A DNA stretch of 54,982 bases, taken from NCBI GenBank assembly GCA_009837395.1, contig VXTP01000020.1:38599-93580 (forward strand). The letters are read 5' to 3'. Of the stretch, positions 1-8,222 are shown piece by piece; the stretch's first letter is position 1; each line of letters opens with the position of its first letter. The position numbers were made by a program, and so were the translations under genes. The notes beneath the pieces were generated by a model. It did not search any database. It had not been told where the DNA came from and saw nothing but the letters and a program-made list of their open reading frames with translations. The stretch is from Gemmatimonadota bacterium (GTDB taxonomy: Bacteria > JAAXHH01).

Positions 1-65
1 ATCACGGGCATTCATCACGGGCATTCATCACGGGCATTCATCACGGGCATTCATCCCAGGCAATC
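1..65. repeat. 13-bp tandem repeat at left edge
   Basis: Four exact copies of the 13-mer atcacgggcattc (1-13, 14-26, 27-39, 40-52) are followed by one diverged copy (53-65). The array is cut by the window edge, so the true copy number is unknown. It ends 14 bases before the yraN start codon. No hairpin or promoter hexamer is evident inside it. It may begin at the 3' end of the preceding gene, as several other arrays in this window do, but that is inference. Confidence 0.95.
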
Positions 66-79
66 ATTCCGAAGGCATC

Positions 80-454
80 ATGACCGCATCGAAGCAAATC
101 CTGGGTTCACGCGGCGAGTCCATCGCGGAGACACTCCTGTGCCGGAAGGGCCACGCCGTGCTGGCCAGGAATTACCGGGACCCCGTCTCCCGGTGCGAAA
201 TCGACCTCATCACCCGGGACGGCGACGAACTCGTCTTCGTGGAGGTCAAGGCCGGAACCGGACGCCGGTTCGGCGATCCGCATTCCTGGGTGGACGCGAG
301 GAAACAGCGCCATGTCGCGCGGGCTGCCCGCCGATTCCTGCAGGAAAGACGCTGGCACGAGACGCCGTGCCGTTTCGACGTCATCGGAATCGACCTCTCT
401 CGGAATCCGCCCGGGATAACGCACCTGGAGCACGCATTCTGGAGTGCCGTCTGA
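80..454 (+). CDS. yraN: YraN/UPF0102 family endonuclease-like protein
   Basis: A 124-residue protein of the YraN (UPF0102) family, which has a restriction-endonuclease-like fold related to Holliday-junction resolvases. The order of conserved parts is as expected: an N-terminal GEsiAetLL helix, a long arm with LARNYR, then EIDLITRDGDELVFVEVK. This supplies the acidic and lysine residues (E-x-D and E-V-K) typical of PD-(D/E)XK nucleases. The length is usual for the family. The ATG at 80 has a GAAGG ribosome site five bases upstream. The cellular role of YraN is not settled; a DNA recombination or repair function is inferred from fold. The downstream PHP gene starts about 85 bases after the stop. 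Confidence 0.9.
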   Translation: MTASKQILGSRGESIAETLLCRKGHAVLARNYRDPVSRCEIDLITRDGDELVFVEVKAGTGRRFGDPHSWVDARKQRHVARAARRFLQERRWHETPCRFDVIGIDLSRNPPGITHLEHAFWSAV

Positions 455-539
455 TGTGTTGCAGCCACCCTGCGGCGAATCTGAGGCGGCGGTCCTCTCC
501 TTGCAGGCGACCGGGCCACAAAAAACCGGACGGGTTGTT

Positions 540-1775
540 ATGCTGAGGTTACGCAGATCGCTGAAAATCCTCGTCGCGGCCGGCTTCCTGCTCTGGATCG
601 TCGATGGATACCTGCTCATGCGGTCCGAGTCTCCCCGGCCTGCGCCGGATCCGGCTGCCGGCACCGCGACCACGACCGGACCTGGTACCACGACCGGACC
701 TGGTACCACGACCGGACCGGGCGGCGGCGCGCGCTATTCAGGCGCCATCCACATGCATTCCACCTACTCCGACGGCGGGGGATCGGTCGAGGATATCGTC
801 CGGGCGGGACAGAACGCGGGACCGGATTTCCTCGTCCTGACCGATCACGACACCATGCAGCCCCTGATCGACGGCCACCAGGGGTATCATGACGGCCTGC
901 TGCTGCTGGTGGGCGAAGAGGTCAACACCAGCGCGGGCCATCTGCTTTCCCTCGGTGTGGGCAGGGATGTGAGTCAGGACGGCCCCCTGGGGCTCCCGGC
1001 ACTCGTCGAAGAGATCTCTGAATCGGGTGGTGTGTCCATCGCGGCGCACCCCACGGGCCGCCGCCCCTGGACGGACTGGACCCTGGAAGAGATGGACGGC
1101 CTGGAAGTGCTCAACGGGAACAGCGAATGGCGCGACGACGGCGTGCTGGAACTGGTGCGGGCTCTCGTTTTCCTTCCGTTCATGCCCGACGAGGTCTTCA
1201 ACAGCCTCGTCGACCGTCCCGACGAGGCCATCCGCCTCTGGATGCATCGCGCGCAGCGCCAGCCCGTTACCGTGATCGGCAGCCTGGACGCCCACGAGCG
1301 CATAAAGCTCTGGGGTGAACGCCACCTGTCCTTCCCCACCTACGAACGCATGTTCGGATTGATCCGGACCTACGTGATCACCAGTACGGAACTGACCGGC
1401 GACGCCGAGGTCGACGAGGAGATCCTGCTGAATGCGATCCACCGCGGCAGTTGCTACGTGGTGCTGGAAGGGTACGAGCCGGCCCCCGGTTTTTCCTTCG
1501 AGCTTACTATGGGGCAGGAGACAAAGTCCATGGGGGCCAGTGTCGCGTACCAGGATGGCGGCCGTTTGCACGTGACCGCGCCGTCATCGGGTCCAGTGCG
1601 AATACGGCTGTTTAGAGACGGGGTCCCCCTGATCGAGACCGAAGGACATGAGCTGTTCGTGGAGGTCCCCGGCCCGGGGGTCTATCACACCGAGGTCTAC
1701 CAGTTGCGCGGCACCCTGCTGCGCGGCGAGCGTCAGCGGCTCTGGATCATCTCGAACGCGTTCCGGGTGGAGTAG
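540..1775 (+). CDS. Membrane-anchored PHP-domain phosphoesterase
   Basis: A 411-residue protein with an N-terminal membrane anchor (LKILVAAGFLLWIVDGYLL) followed by a threonine-glycine-proline linker and a PHP (polymerase and histidinol phosphatase) domain. PHP motif 1 is HMHSTYSDGGGS, motif 2 is LTDHDTM and a later metal-ligand region includes SIAAHPTGR. PHP domains are trinuclear-metal phosphoesterases; the substrate cannot be told here. The anchor suggests action outside the cytoplasm. The frame is open upstream to 444, but that start would overlap yraN, so the ATG at 540 directly before the charged/hydrophobic anchor is preferred. The C-terminal 120 residues look like a beta-rich accessory domain. 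The linker is built from an 18-bp repeat. Confidence 0.82.
   Translation: MLRLRRSLKILVAAGFLLWIVDGYLLMRSESPRPAPDPAAGTATTTGPGTTTGPGTTTGPGGGARYSGAIHMHSTYSDGGGSVEDIVRAGQNAGPDFLVLTDHDTMQPLIDGHQGYHDGLLLLVGEEVNTSAGHLLSLGVGRDVSQDGPLGLPALVEEISESGGVSIAAHPTGRRPWTDWTLEEMDGLEVLNGNSEWRDDGVLELVRALVFLPFMPDEVFNSLVDRPDEAIRLWMHRAQRQPVTVIGSLDAHERIKLWGERHLSFPTYERMFGLIRTYVITSTELTGDAEVDEEILLNAIHRGSCYVVLEGYEPAPGFSFELTMGQETKSMGASVAYQDGGRLHVTAPSSGPVRIRLFRDGVPLIETEGHELFVEVPGPGVYHTEVYQLRGTLLRGERQRLWIISNAFRVE
669..721 (+). repeat. 18-bp in-frame tandem repeat in PHP protein linker
   Basis: Two exact 18-base copies of accacgaccggacctggt (669-686 and 687-704) and a shortened third copy (705-721) encode the TTTGPG linker between the membrane anchor and the PHP domain. 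The repeat keeps frame and only changes spacer length. Confidence 0.9.
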
Positions 1776-1810
1776 GTTAAGGGATTCGTCCTGCGGCGAT
1801 CCAGTCCGCG

Positions 1811-1845
1811 CCCGGGCTCACGCTTCCCGGGCTCACGCTTCCCGG
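1811..1845. repeat. 15-bp tandem repeat just after the pyrC stop
   Basis: Two exact copies of cccgggctcacgctt (1811-1825, 1826-1840) plus the first five bases of a third. On the minus strand the array begins six bases after the stop codon of the dihydroorotase gene. It lies in the 75-bp gap between the convergent PHP and pyrC genes. Confidence 0.9.
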
Positions 1846-1850
1846 CCCTT

Positions 1851-2858
1851 CTACCGAACTTCCGCCACTTTCCAGTCCAATTCCCGTCCAGGATACATGG
1901 GGATGACGTCGCCGTACCGCTCGGGGATGACCGCCCCGGTCTTCTCGAACACCACGGTTTTTGCCGGTGGCTCGACACCGTAGATCCGCTTCGCGTTGTC
2001 CGAGACGAAAGCCTGCAGCCGGTCCAGCGCGCCGTGTTCTTCGAAGAGCCCGACGAGCATCTGCAGGGCGATGGGCGCGGTGAAGACCCCGGCGGCGCAG
2101 CCGGCACTCTCCTTTTTGTCGACCGGGTGGGGCGCGGAATCGCTGCCGAAGACGAGTCCGGGGTGGGCTTCGAGGGCCAGCGCGAGGAGCGCTTCGCGGT
2201 CTTCCGGACGCTTGGCGATGGGCTTGCAGAAGAGGTGGGGGTTGAGCAGGCCGCCCGCCACGTCGTCCAGGGTGATCAGCAGGTGCTGCAGGGTGACGGT
2301 GGCGGACAGGTTCTCGTGGCGGTCCAGCAGTGCGGCGGCCTCCCGGGTCGTGATGTGTTCCATGACGATGTGCAGCCGGGGAAAGCGCGTGGCCAGGTCT
2401 TCGTAGACCGGGAGGAACGCGCGCTCCCGGTCCATGACGAAATCCGTCGTTTCGCCGTGCACCATCAGCCGGATATCCAGGTCCTGCATCAGGGCGAGGG
2501 TATCCTCCACGTCGCGGAGTTCGCCGACTCCTTCCTCGCTGTGGGTGGTGACGCCCTCCGGGTACAACTTGACGCCGATAATTCGGTCCTTCATCGAAGC
2601 CAGTTCGCTTTCGGTGTAGGGCCGCAAGAACAGGGTCATGTAGGGTTCGAAGGCGTGGCGTTCCACGACCTCCCTGATTTCCCGTTCGTATCTGTCCAGC
2701 CGGTCCTGGTTGTCCACGGGGGGCACCAGGTTGGGCATGATTACGCCCCCGGAGAAGGTCTCCGCGCTCAACGGCGCCACGCGCCTGAGCATGGCGCCTT
2801 CACGGAAGTGGATGTGCATGTCCAGGGGGGAATGCAGGGAGAAGGTGGTTTTCGACAT
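1851..2858 (-). CDS. pyrC: Dihydroorotase (PyrC type)
   Basis: Dihydroorotase catalyses reversible cyclisation of carbamoyl aspartate to dihydroorotate, the third step of pyrimidine synthesis, in the cytoplasm. The 335-residue length and the N-terminal DMHIHFREG motif match the short E. coli-type PyrC class. Other visible metal-site parts are the carboxylatable lysine region GVKLYPEG, histidines in [10 protein letters not shown] and [11 protein letters not shown], and the C-terminal [12 protein letters not shown] loop with the catalytic aspartate. The ATG at 2858 begins the conserved N-terminus. No other pyrimidine gene lies nearby. It is convergent with the PHP gene and lies downstream of ygfZ on the same strand, separated by a repeat-containing gap. 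Confidence 0.94.
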   Translation of the reverse strand: MSKTTFSLHSPLDMHIHFREGAMLRRVAPLSAETFSGGVIMPNLVPPVDNQDRLDRYEREIREVVERHAFEPYMTLFLRPYTESELASMKDRIIGVKLYPEGVTTHSEEGVGELRDVEDTLALMQDLDIRLMVHGETTDFVMDRERAFLPVYEDLATRFPRLHIVMEHITTREAAALLDRHENLSATVTLQHLLITLDDVAGGLLNPHLFCKPIAKRPEDREALLALALEAHPGLVFGSDSAPHPVDKKESAGCAAGVFTAPIALQMLVGLFEEHGALDRLQAFVSDNAKRIYGVEPPAKTVVFEKTGAVIPERYGDVIPMYPGRELDWKVAEVR

Positions 2859-2899
2859 GGGATGTGTTGGGATTCCGGTGTAACGCCTTTCGCTATTAA

Positions 2900-2954
2900 G
2901 GGCCGGGGTCGTGCCTCAGGGCCGGGTCGTGCCTCAGGGTCCGGGGTCGTAGAA
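2900..2954. repeat. 18-19-bp tandem repeat spanning the ygfZ stop
   Basis: About three imperfect copies of gggccggggtcgtgcctca (copies near 2900, 2919 and 2937). The stop codon and last codons of the ygfZ-like gene (stop at 2934-2936) lie inside the array, so the last residues DPGP are repeat-encoded. Confidence 0.85.
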
Positions 2955-4049
2955 GGGCAGGTACGCGATTTCGGCGCGGGCCGTGGTGCCGTCCACCTCG
3001 ACTTCCAACGGCCAGCCCGGTCCGCCCGACGCCTTGGATCTCCGCCGGACGAATCCCAGCGCGATGATCCCGTCGACCGCCCGTCCGTGGACCGCCGTGG
3101 TGATCCACCCGGCGTCCTTCCCGTCCTTCCGGATCACGGCATTCCGTTCGGGCAGCGTTTCCCCTTCGATGACCAGTCCCGACAGCAGGCGATTGGGACG
3201 GCCCCGGTGTTCCATCATCACGACGGGTTCCTGCCCGATGTAGCATCCCTTGGTGAAACTGACGGCCCGGTCCTTCACCGCCTCGTTGGGTATGATCCTA
3301 TCGTCCAGTTCCGCGGTGCAGCGGGGGATGCCCGCTTCCACGCGCAGGACCTCCAGGGTCTCGTATCCGATGGGTACGCAGGGAACGCCACCTCCCACGC
3401 CATCTCCCTCGCCGTCTCTCGTGCCGGCGAGTAACGCCTTCCAGATTTCGTCCGCGCTTTCGGCGGGGACGTAGATATCGTAGTCCCGTTCGCCGGTACG
3501 ATGCGTCCGCGCCACGGTCGCGGGCACGCCGCTTAGTTCGATCTCCGCGTTTCCGCCGGGCGGCAGCGGCGGCAGGGGGTCGGCCAGACTTTGGATGCAG
3601 TCGTCCGCCCGCCTTCCGGACACGCCGATCAAACCGTACCGCTCGGTGACGTCCGTGATCTCGACGTCGTCCATGAGGGCGTACCGGTCGAGCGTATCCC
3701 CGAGCACTACCGCCATGCCCGGTTCCACGTCGATGAGGAGGTCTTCCCCGCGGACGTGGACCGTCATGTCCGAGATGATCTTTCCCTGGGGCGTCAGCAT
3801 GCAGGCATAGACGCCCTCCCCGGCGCCGAGCTGCTCCACGTCGTTGGTCACCACGCGGTGCAGGAAGCGCTGCCGGTCCGCGCCGGTCATGCGCAGCTTG
3901 CCGCGGCCGGAAAGGTCGCTCACGCCGGCGGCGGTCCGGACCGCGTGGTATTCGGCGTCGGCGTCCCCGTAGTGCAGCACGGCCGGCCGGCCCTGGATGT
4001 CGCCGGCGACCGCGCCGAGATCGTCGTGGCTTATGTGGCTTTTACTCAT
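2934..4049 (-). CDS. ygfZ: YgfZ/GcvT-like folate-binding protein
   Basis: A 371-residue member of the YgfZ branch of the aminomethyltransferase (GcvT) fold. YgfZ proteins bind tetrahydrofolate and help assemble or repair certain iron-sulfur enzymes in the cytoplasm. The diagnostic YgfZ signature is present as KGCYIGQEPV, including the conserved cysteine. The N-terminal half has the FLHRVVTNDV and GKIISDM segments of the folate-binding core. The frame is open 16 codons upstream to 4097, but the conserved protein starts at the ATG at 4049, just before the alignment-ready YHAVRTAAGVSDLSGRGK region. The C-terminus ends inside a tandem repeat. A glycine-cleavage T protein is the alternative, but the KGC motif and absence of other gcv genes argue against it. 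Confidence 0.88.
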   Translation of the reverse strand: MSKSHISHDDLGAVAGDIQGRPAVLHYGDADAEYHAVRTAAGVSDLSGRGKLRMTGADRQRFLHRVVTNDVEQLGAGEGVYACMLTPQGKIISDMTVHVRGEDLLIDVEPGMAVVLGDTLDRYALMDDVEITDVTERYGLIGVSGRRADDCIQSLADPLPPLPPGGNAEIELSGVPATVARTHRTGERDYDIYVPAESADEIWKALLAGTRDGEGDGVGGGVPCVPIGYETLEVLRVEAGIPRCTAELDDRIIPNEAVKDRAVSFTKGCYIGQEPVVMMEHRGRPNRLLSGLVIEGETLPERNAVIRKDGKDAGWITTAVHGRAVDGIIALGFVRRRSKASGGPGWPLEVEVDGTTARAEIAYLPFYDPGP

Positions 4050-4457
4050 TGTCGAGTCGTATGTAGTGGATTGACCGCGATAAACACTATGTATCAATGT
4101 GGGTAGTCCACGGCCCTGTCAATTTGTATTTGGGAACTACATCAATAGAGCACGAGGAAATAGTATTCGACGGCACTGGTCACTTGGTTGTCGGTTTGGG
4201 AAGAGTGTCTTACATATCGATACCAGGACCCAAGCTCCCGTTGGCACAACTAATTGTATATTTAAGGCATACGTTTCCTTTCAACGGCAACCTCAACCTG
4301 CGTGAATTTTCGTGAAAACACAGCAAATCCGCATCATGCAGGCATAGTCTGCCACCTAGGTCGGGGTCTTGGCGTCACGCCAAGACCCTATGTACGATAT
4401 GCGGTGAATCAGTATGCGCTGACTTCAATACCGTTCGACGACTTCCTATGACAGAGG
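4050..4457. other. Intergenic region, AT-richer than flanks
   Basis: About 400 bases between ygfZ (starts at 4049, minus strand) and the end of the JAMM peptidase gene (4458, minus strand). Small open frames here have no recognisable protein features and their composition is unlike the window's genes. The only clear structure is a perfect hairpin at 4364-4388. A TTGACA on the minus strand (near 4111-4116) could be a ygfZ -35 element, but I found no convincing -10 at the right distance. Confidence 0.6.
4364..4388. other. Perfect 11-bp inverted repeat with 3-base loop
   Basis: Arms gggtcttggcg (4364-4374) and cgccaagaccc (4378-4388) pair perfectly around the loop tca. It lies about 70 bases beyond the stop of the JAMM peptidase gene on its downstream side. 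Neither strand has a following T tract, so it is not a standard intrinsic terminator. It could be a factor-dependent terminator stem, a palindromic protein site or a remnant of an inserted element. Confidence 0.8.
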
Positions 4458-4898
4458 TTATGGAGGGCATCCTCGGACAACACTGCACGGAATCTCACGA
4501 ATTCCCTCGTACGTCTTCGAAACAGTAAAGCAGCAGAGGTAGATGCGACCATCTTCGATGGTGAAGATCACAGCCGGAATTCCTGTGATTGCGGGTAGAT
4601 CTCTGTCTCGCAGACTCGGCTTCACCGAACCCTGATGAGAGTGATAAAATGCCAGGGGCTCCTCGTTCGCCTCGGCAGCCGCTCGGCACGTTCGCCGATA
4701 GTCGCTCGTCGAAACACTGAAGTCATGCGCACGATGGGACCTATTGGGGATCGGGCGTATTCGGGTTACGATCGCCGATTTCTCGTCGATGCGCCCACAG
4801 AGGATCCCACAGACTTCGCGTTCCGGTGTTCTCAACGGGAACTGCTTCGTCAGATCCTCGCAGGCGCGCGAGAGTACCAGCAGTTTCTTGTATAACAT
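4458..4898 (-). CDS. JAMM/JAB (MPN+) metallopeptidase-like protein
   Basis: A 146-residue single-domain protein with a JAMM zinc-peptidase signature. A glutamate in EREVCGIL is followed by FYHSHQ and then PSLRD, giving H-x-H-x6-S-x2-D. The usual spacing between the second histidine and the serine is seven, so this is one residue short. JAMM enzymes are isopeptidases or peptidases that often cut after a glycine-glycine tail, as in prokaryotic ubiquitin-like systems. The ATG at 4898 lies seven bases after the stop of the upstream gene; a GTG at 4922 would overlap that gene by 17 bases. Both genes look co-transcribed. Local base composition is less GC-biased than the flanks, which suggests horizontal acquisition. 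No E1- or E2-like gene is visible nearby. Confidence 0.75.
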   Translation of the reverse strand: MLYKKLLVLSRACEDLTKQFPLRTPEREVCGILCGRIDEKSAIVTRIRPIPNRSHRAHDFSVSTSDYRRTCRAAAEANEEPLAFYHSHQGSVKPSLRDRDLPAITGIPAVIFTIEDGRIYLCCFTVSKTYEGIREIPCSVVRGCPP

Positions 4899-4905
4899 GG
4901 CTACG

Positions 4906-6084
4906 TTATCGCTTCGAGCCACCGATGCAGTAGTGACAGTTGTCCATCCCGGCAGAGTGGGCTTGACGAAGACTGTCGTAGACCCTCAGATTGGCGGGAT
5001 TAGCCAGATGCAAAAAAGAACAGTTGCGCCTATGGACTTCCTTCTTCTGGTAGCTCGTATTGGCAATATACTCCCCTCCGGCGAGTGAAGTCGCACGCTT
5101 CCCTGTCCCGGAGAAAGGTCCCACACCTCCTACCGGCAGGGTCGTGGATAGGGCACGATTATTCGAGTCGGATGCCAGGAACGGAAGTGCAGCATCCTTC
5201 TCGGTCTTTTTAGACTTCCATACATCTGGATCCCAGGTGGCTCTGACCGTGATCTCGTTATCTTCCTCAAGGATTCCGACCGCCTCAGCGACTTCATGGA
5301 CGGCGGTGGTAGCTGCCCCTATTGCAACCGGCACCAGATACGGAGCGGCAACAGGGACCACGCAGGAGACAACGACGGCCACGGCAGAAACGATGGCCGC
5401 ACCCAGCGCCTCCCACCAGCCGCTCCCACCGAACGTGATCACACCCTGTACGACGAGGTTCCGAGGAGACTCGGCGAACGGAATGCGCGAAGCTACTTTA
5501 CCAACCTGCGACATGTATCGCCCGCGCAACTTCTTGTCGGCCAGGAGTAGTTGGACTTGCTCTCGGCGGGGGAGGTAGTGGTTTTCATAGGATCCGACGG
5601 CGATCTGGTAGTCGACTCCAAGGTACCTGAGAAGTCGGGTCTCGTCTCGATTTAAAAAGGCCGGATTAGCAAAGACTGCCGTCTCATGGGGGTATGATGC
5701 AATTGCTGGTCCGTAGATATCGGCAGCAGGATTCCACTTTGAGAGCTTTGTGGTCAGAGCAACCAGTTCGCGGAATTTCTTCTCCGCGATGACGCCCGCT
5801 CGGACCAGGGCGAGCTCCGACTTTAGCGAAACCGTCTTGCCTCGAACTCGTCTTGCAGCGACAGATACCACCTGCCTATGGTATCTCCGAAGGTCCTTCA
5901 GGATTCGGACGACGCGTCTGATTTCTGGGTTCTCGCGCATCGCATTGCGAAGGTCCGGCGGCATGCCCGACCGGCTACGCTCGGATCTTCTGTTGCGCAC
6001 TTGTTCCCGCGCAAAAGATCGAACTCTTCCATCCTCAAATAGAAGCTTCTCGAATTCGTGCCTGGTATGGGCTTGAAGATGCAT
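4906..6084 (-). CDS. Membrane protein with C-terminal Ada-like zinc module, partner of JAMM protein
   Basis: A 392-residue protein not assigned to a named family. Residues 1-130 are highly basic and helical. A central region follows, then a hydrophobic glycine/alanine/valine-rich stretch around residues 215-270 that looks like one or two membrane or pore-like segments. The last 60 residues form a small module beginning GEYIANTSYQKKEVHRRNC with an H-x3-C pair and a closing C-x2-C pair, which resembles the Ada-type metal-binding tail domains seen at the ends of many unrelated proteins. The protein ends ...CHYCIGG-SKR: a diglycine followed by three residues, as in processed ubiquitin-like precursors. 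The ATG at 6084 has a strong GGAGGAGG site. It sits directly upstream of the JAMM gene. Function unknown; a JAMM substrate or a toxin-like protein are both possible. Confidence 0.7.
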   Translation of the reverse strand: MHLQAHTRHEFEKLLFEDGRVRSFAREQVRNRRSERSRSGMPPDLRNAMRENPEIRRVVRILKDLRRYHRQVVSVAARRVRGKTVSLKSELALVRAGVIAEKKFRELVALTTKLSKWNPAADIYGPAIASYPHETAVFANPAFLNRDETRLLRYLGVDYQIAVGSYENHYLPRREQVQLLLADKKLRGRYMSQVGKVASRIPFAESPRNLVVQGVITFGGSGWWEALGAAIVSAVAVVVSCVVPVAAPYLVPVAIGAATTAVHEVAEAVGILEEDNEITVRATWDPDVWKSKKTEKDAALPFLASDSNNRALSTTLPVGGVGPFSGTGKRATSLAGGEYIANTSYQKKEVHRRNCSFLHLANPANLRVYDSLRQAHSAGMDNCHYCIGGSKR

Positions 6085-6384
6085 TTTCCTCCTCCTCCAC
6101 GGTGCTAGTTGTTTGTGAAACCACCTTGAACGTCGCGTGCATCTATTATAGGGACGATATTCCCTTGACCCTTTGCCCTCCGCCCTGCACGTGATCAGAA
6201 CGGTAAAAAGTAATGCAAAATATTTTCCAAAAGTAAATTATTCTTTTTATGTGTTAATAATATCCGTGATAGAACTTACTGTATGATTTGGTTGCCAATG
6301 ACCTTCTTCACGCTCGCTTTTCGGGATTAGCCTGGATACAAGAAGCAGAATACAAACTGATACACCGCTCAGGGGCCTTTTGGG
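6085..6384. other. AT-rich divergent intergenic region
   Basis: About 300 bases between two divergently transcribed units, the minus-strand JAMM cassette and glyS on the plus strand. It is strikingly A/T-rich around 6205-6300 compared with the surrounding sequence. No reading frame with protein-like features was seen. It holds the candidate -10 element for the minus-strand cassette, and the glyS promoter begins just beyond it. Confidence 0.6.
6145..6150 (-). promoter_or_regulatory. Candidate -10 element of the JAMM cassette
   Basis: On the minus strand the sequence reads TATAAT, a perfect consensus -10, about 60 bases upstream of the 6084 start codon. No good -35 hexamer lies at the matching distance (AAGGGT at 17 bases), so it would be a weak or activator-dependent promoter. 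Confidence 0.35.
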
Positions 6385-6413
6385 TTGACACCGCACGGGG
6401 TTTTCGTTATGGT
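6385..6413 (+). promoter_or_regulatory. Sigma-70 type promoter for glyS
   Basis: TTGACA at 6385-6390 and TATGGT at 6408-6413 are separated by 17 bases. The expected start site near 6420 gives a leader of about 70 bases before the proposed GTG start of glyS. Confidence 0.6.
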
Positions 6414-6490
6414 GAACGCGTTGTTTGCGGCGTGCCGGAAGCGCCGTGCTGCCTGTCATCTCCCCGTTTTTCAAACCGGAAAGGACCGCG

Positions 6491-8089
6491 GTGGCCGCTG
6501 TCTCGCTGGAACAACTCGTCTCCCTCTGCAAGCGCCGCGGAATCATCTACCCGGGCTCGGAAATCTACGGCGGCCTGCAGGGCCTGTACGATTACGGCCC
6601 GGTGGGCGTCGAGCTGAAGAACAACATCGTGGACTCCTGGTGGCGTCGCAACGTCTATGAACGGGATGACATGGAGGGGCTCGACAGCGCCATCCTGATG
6701 AATCCGCTGACCTGGAAGTTTTCGGGTCACGAGGAGACCTTCGTCGACCCCCTGGTGGACTGCCGCAAGTGCCAGGGACGGTGGCGCGCCGACCAGGTAA
6801 AGGGTGTATGTCCCGTCTGCGGATCCACGGACCTGACCGAACCTCGGCCCTTCAACCTGATGTTCAAGACCCAGGTGGGTCCGGTATCGGAAGAAGACGC
6901 CTACGCGTATCTACGCCCTGAGACGGCCCAGGGAATCTTTGTCAATTTCAACAACGTGCTGACCACCACGGCGCGCAAGCTGCCCTTCGGCATCGCCCAG
7001 GTGGGCAAGGGATTCCGCAACGAGATCAATCCCCGCAACTTCCTGTTCCGCGTCCGTGAATTCGACATGCTGGAGATCGAGTTCTTCGTCCATCCCGGTA
7101 CCGAGGACGAATGGCAGGACCGGTGGCTGGAGGACCGCCTCGCCTGGTGGGAACACATCGGCGTCAGCCGGGACAACATCCGGATCCTCGACGTGCCGCA
7201 GGAGGACCTCGCCCATTATTCGAAAAAAACCTACGACCTGATGTACAGGTATCCCACCCTCGGCTTCGAGGAACTGGAGGGCATCGCGAGCCGGACGGAC
7301 TTCGACCTGGGCTGCCACACGCGGTATCAGGAACAGTACGACCTCACGGCGCAGGTCGCTGAAAACCTGTCCAGCACGACCAGGCTTTCCTATTTCGATC
7401 CGCAGGCGAACCGCCACTTGATCCCCTTCGTGGTCGAGCCGTCGGCGGGGGTCGGCCGCTGCCTGCTGGCCGTGCTCAGCGAAGCCTACGACGAATCCAT
7501 GGTGAAAGCGCCGCCGGAGGACAAGCTTTCCGGCGTCAAGGACGGGCTGGACGCCTTCAACGCGTCGGTCGCGAAGAACACCAAATTGCCGGACGAAACG
7601 CGGGAATCCCTGCTGGCCTTCGGGGAGGCGATCGCCGGCGAGCTGCCCGAAAACATGCCGCGCATCGACGCGCTCCTGGCCATGACGGGCGCGGACCGGA
7701 TCAAGGAGGGCAAGACGCTGCGGAACCTGTCGCAGAAGGTCATCGGCGACCACTACCGGACGGTATTGCGTCTCAAGCCCCACCTGGCCCCGGTCAAGGT
7801 GGCGGTCTTCCCATTGAAGCGGACCGACGACCGGCTCGCGGAATCGGCCCGGGATATACGCAGGTCGCTGCAGTCCGGGGGAAGGATTCGCACGGTGTAC
7901 GACGACACAGGCGCCATCGGCAAGCTCTACCGGCGCCAGGACGAAATCGGCACGCCGCTCTGCGTCACGGTCGACTTCCAGACCCTCGACGACCAGGCGG
8001 TGACGGTCCGCGACCGGGATACCATGGCGCAGGATCGTGTGGCCATCAGTGAACTGACAGATTATGTGGAAGAAAAACTGGCATCCTGA
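6491..8089 (+). CDS. glyS: Glycyl-tRNA synthetase (homodimeric type)
   Basis: Charges tRNA-Gly with glycine in the cytoplasm. The 532-residue protein is the alpha2 class II type, not the alpha/beta type. Visible parts are the KRRGIIYPGSEIYGGLQG N-terminus, a zinc knuckle CRKCQGRW...CPVCGS, motif 2 GIAQVGKGFRNEI, the glycine-site segment around EIEFFVHPG, motif 3 region PSAGVGRCLLA and a C-terminal anticodon-binding domain. The frame is open to a TTG at 6425, but the GTG at 6491 has a GGAAAGGA site at 6478-6485 and gives the usual family N-terminus. A stop-codon-anchored repeat array begins at its TGA. Confidence 0.95.
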   Translation: MAAVSLEQLVSLCKRRGIIYPGSEIYGGLQGLYDYGPVGVELKNNIVDSWWRRNVYERDDMEGLDSAILMNPLTWKFSGHEETFVDPLVDCRKCQGRWRADQVKGVCPVCGSTDLTEPRPFNLMFKTQVGPVSEEDAYAYLRPETAQGIFVNFNNVLTTTARKLPFGIAQVGKGFRNEINPRNFLFRVREFDMLEIEFFVHPGTEDEWQDRWLEDRLAWWEHIGVSRDNIRILDVPQEDLAHYSKKTYDLMYRYPTLGFEELEGIASRTDFDLGCHTRYQEQYDLTAQVAENLSSTTRLSYFDPQANRHLIPFVVEPSAGVGRCLLAVLSEAYDESMVKAPPEDKLSGVKDGLDAFNASVAKNTKLPDETRESLLAFGEAIAGELPENMPRIDALLAMTGADRIKEGKTLRNLSQKVIGDHYRTVLRLKPHLAPVKVAVFPLKRTDDRLAESARDIRRSLQSGGRIRTVYDDTGAIGKLYRRQDEIGTPLCVTVDFQTLDDQAVTVRDRDTMAQDRVAISELTDYVEEKLAS

Positions 8090-8198
8090 ACCGGGCCGCC
8101 CGGCGAGTTTGAACCGGGCCGCCTCGGCGTAGAACGCGACCGCCCCGGCGAGTTTGAACCGGACCGCCCCGGCGGCGAACGTGACTGCCCCGGCGGCG
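8087..8198. repeat. 22-23-bp degenerate tandem repeat anchored on the glyS stop
   Basis: The sequence tgaaccgggccgcc occurs at 8087-8100, where its first three bases are the glyS stop codon, and again at 8110-8123. Diverged copies follow near 8130, 8155 and 8177, mixed with ccccggcg blocks. The array fills the gap up to the next gene and ends about 25 bases before its ATG. Confidence 0.88.
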
Positions 8199-8222
8199 CG
8201 AGAGACGAGAAAGGAGCAATAC

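Noticed and set aside
1-65. A CRISPR array at the left edge
   Set aside because: The 13-base units are contiguous with no spacers.
4097-4315. Open frame on the plus strand in the intergenic region after ygfZ
   Set aside because: Short, no ribosome site, no protein features and composition unlike a gene.
6247-6546. Minus-strand open frame overlapping the glyS promoter
   Set aside because: It crosses the glyS start and has no features of a protein family.
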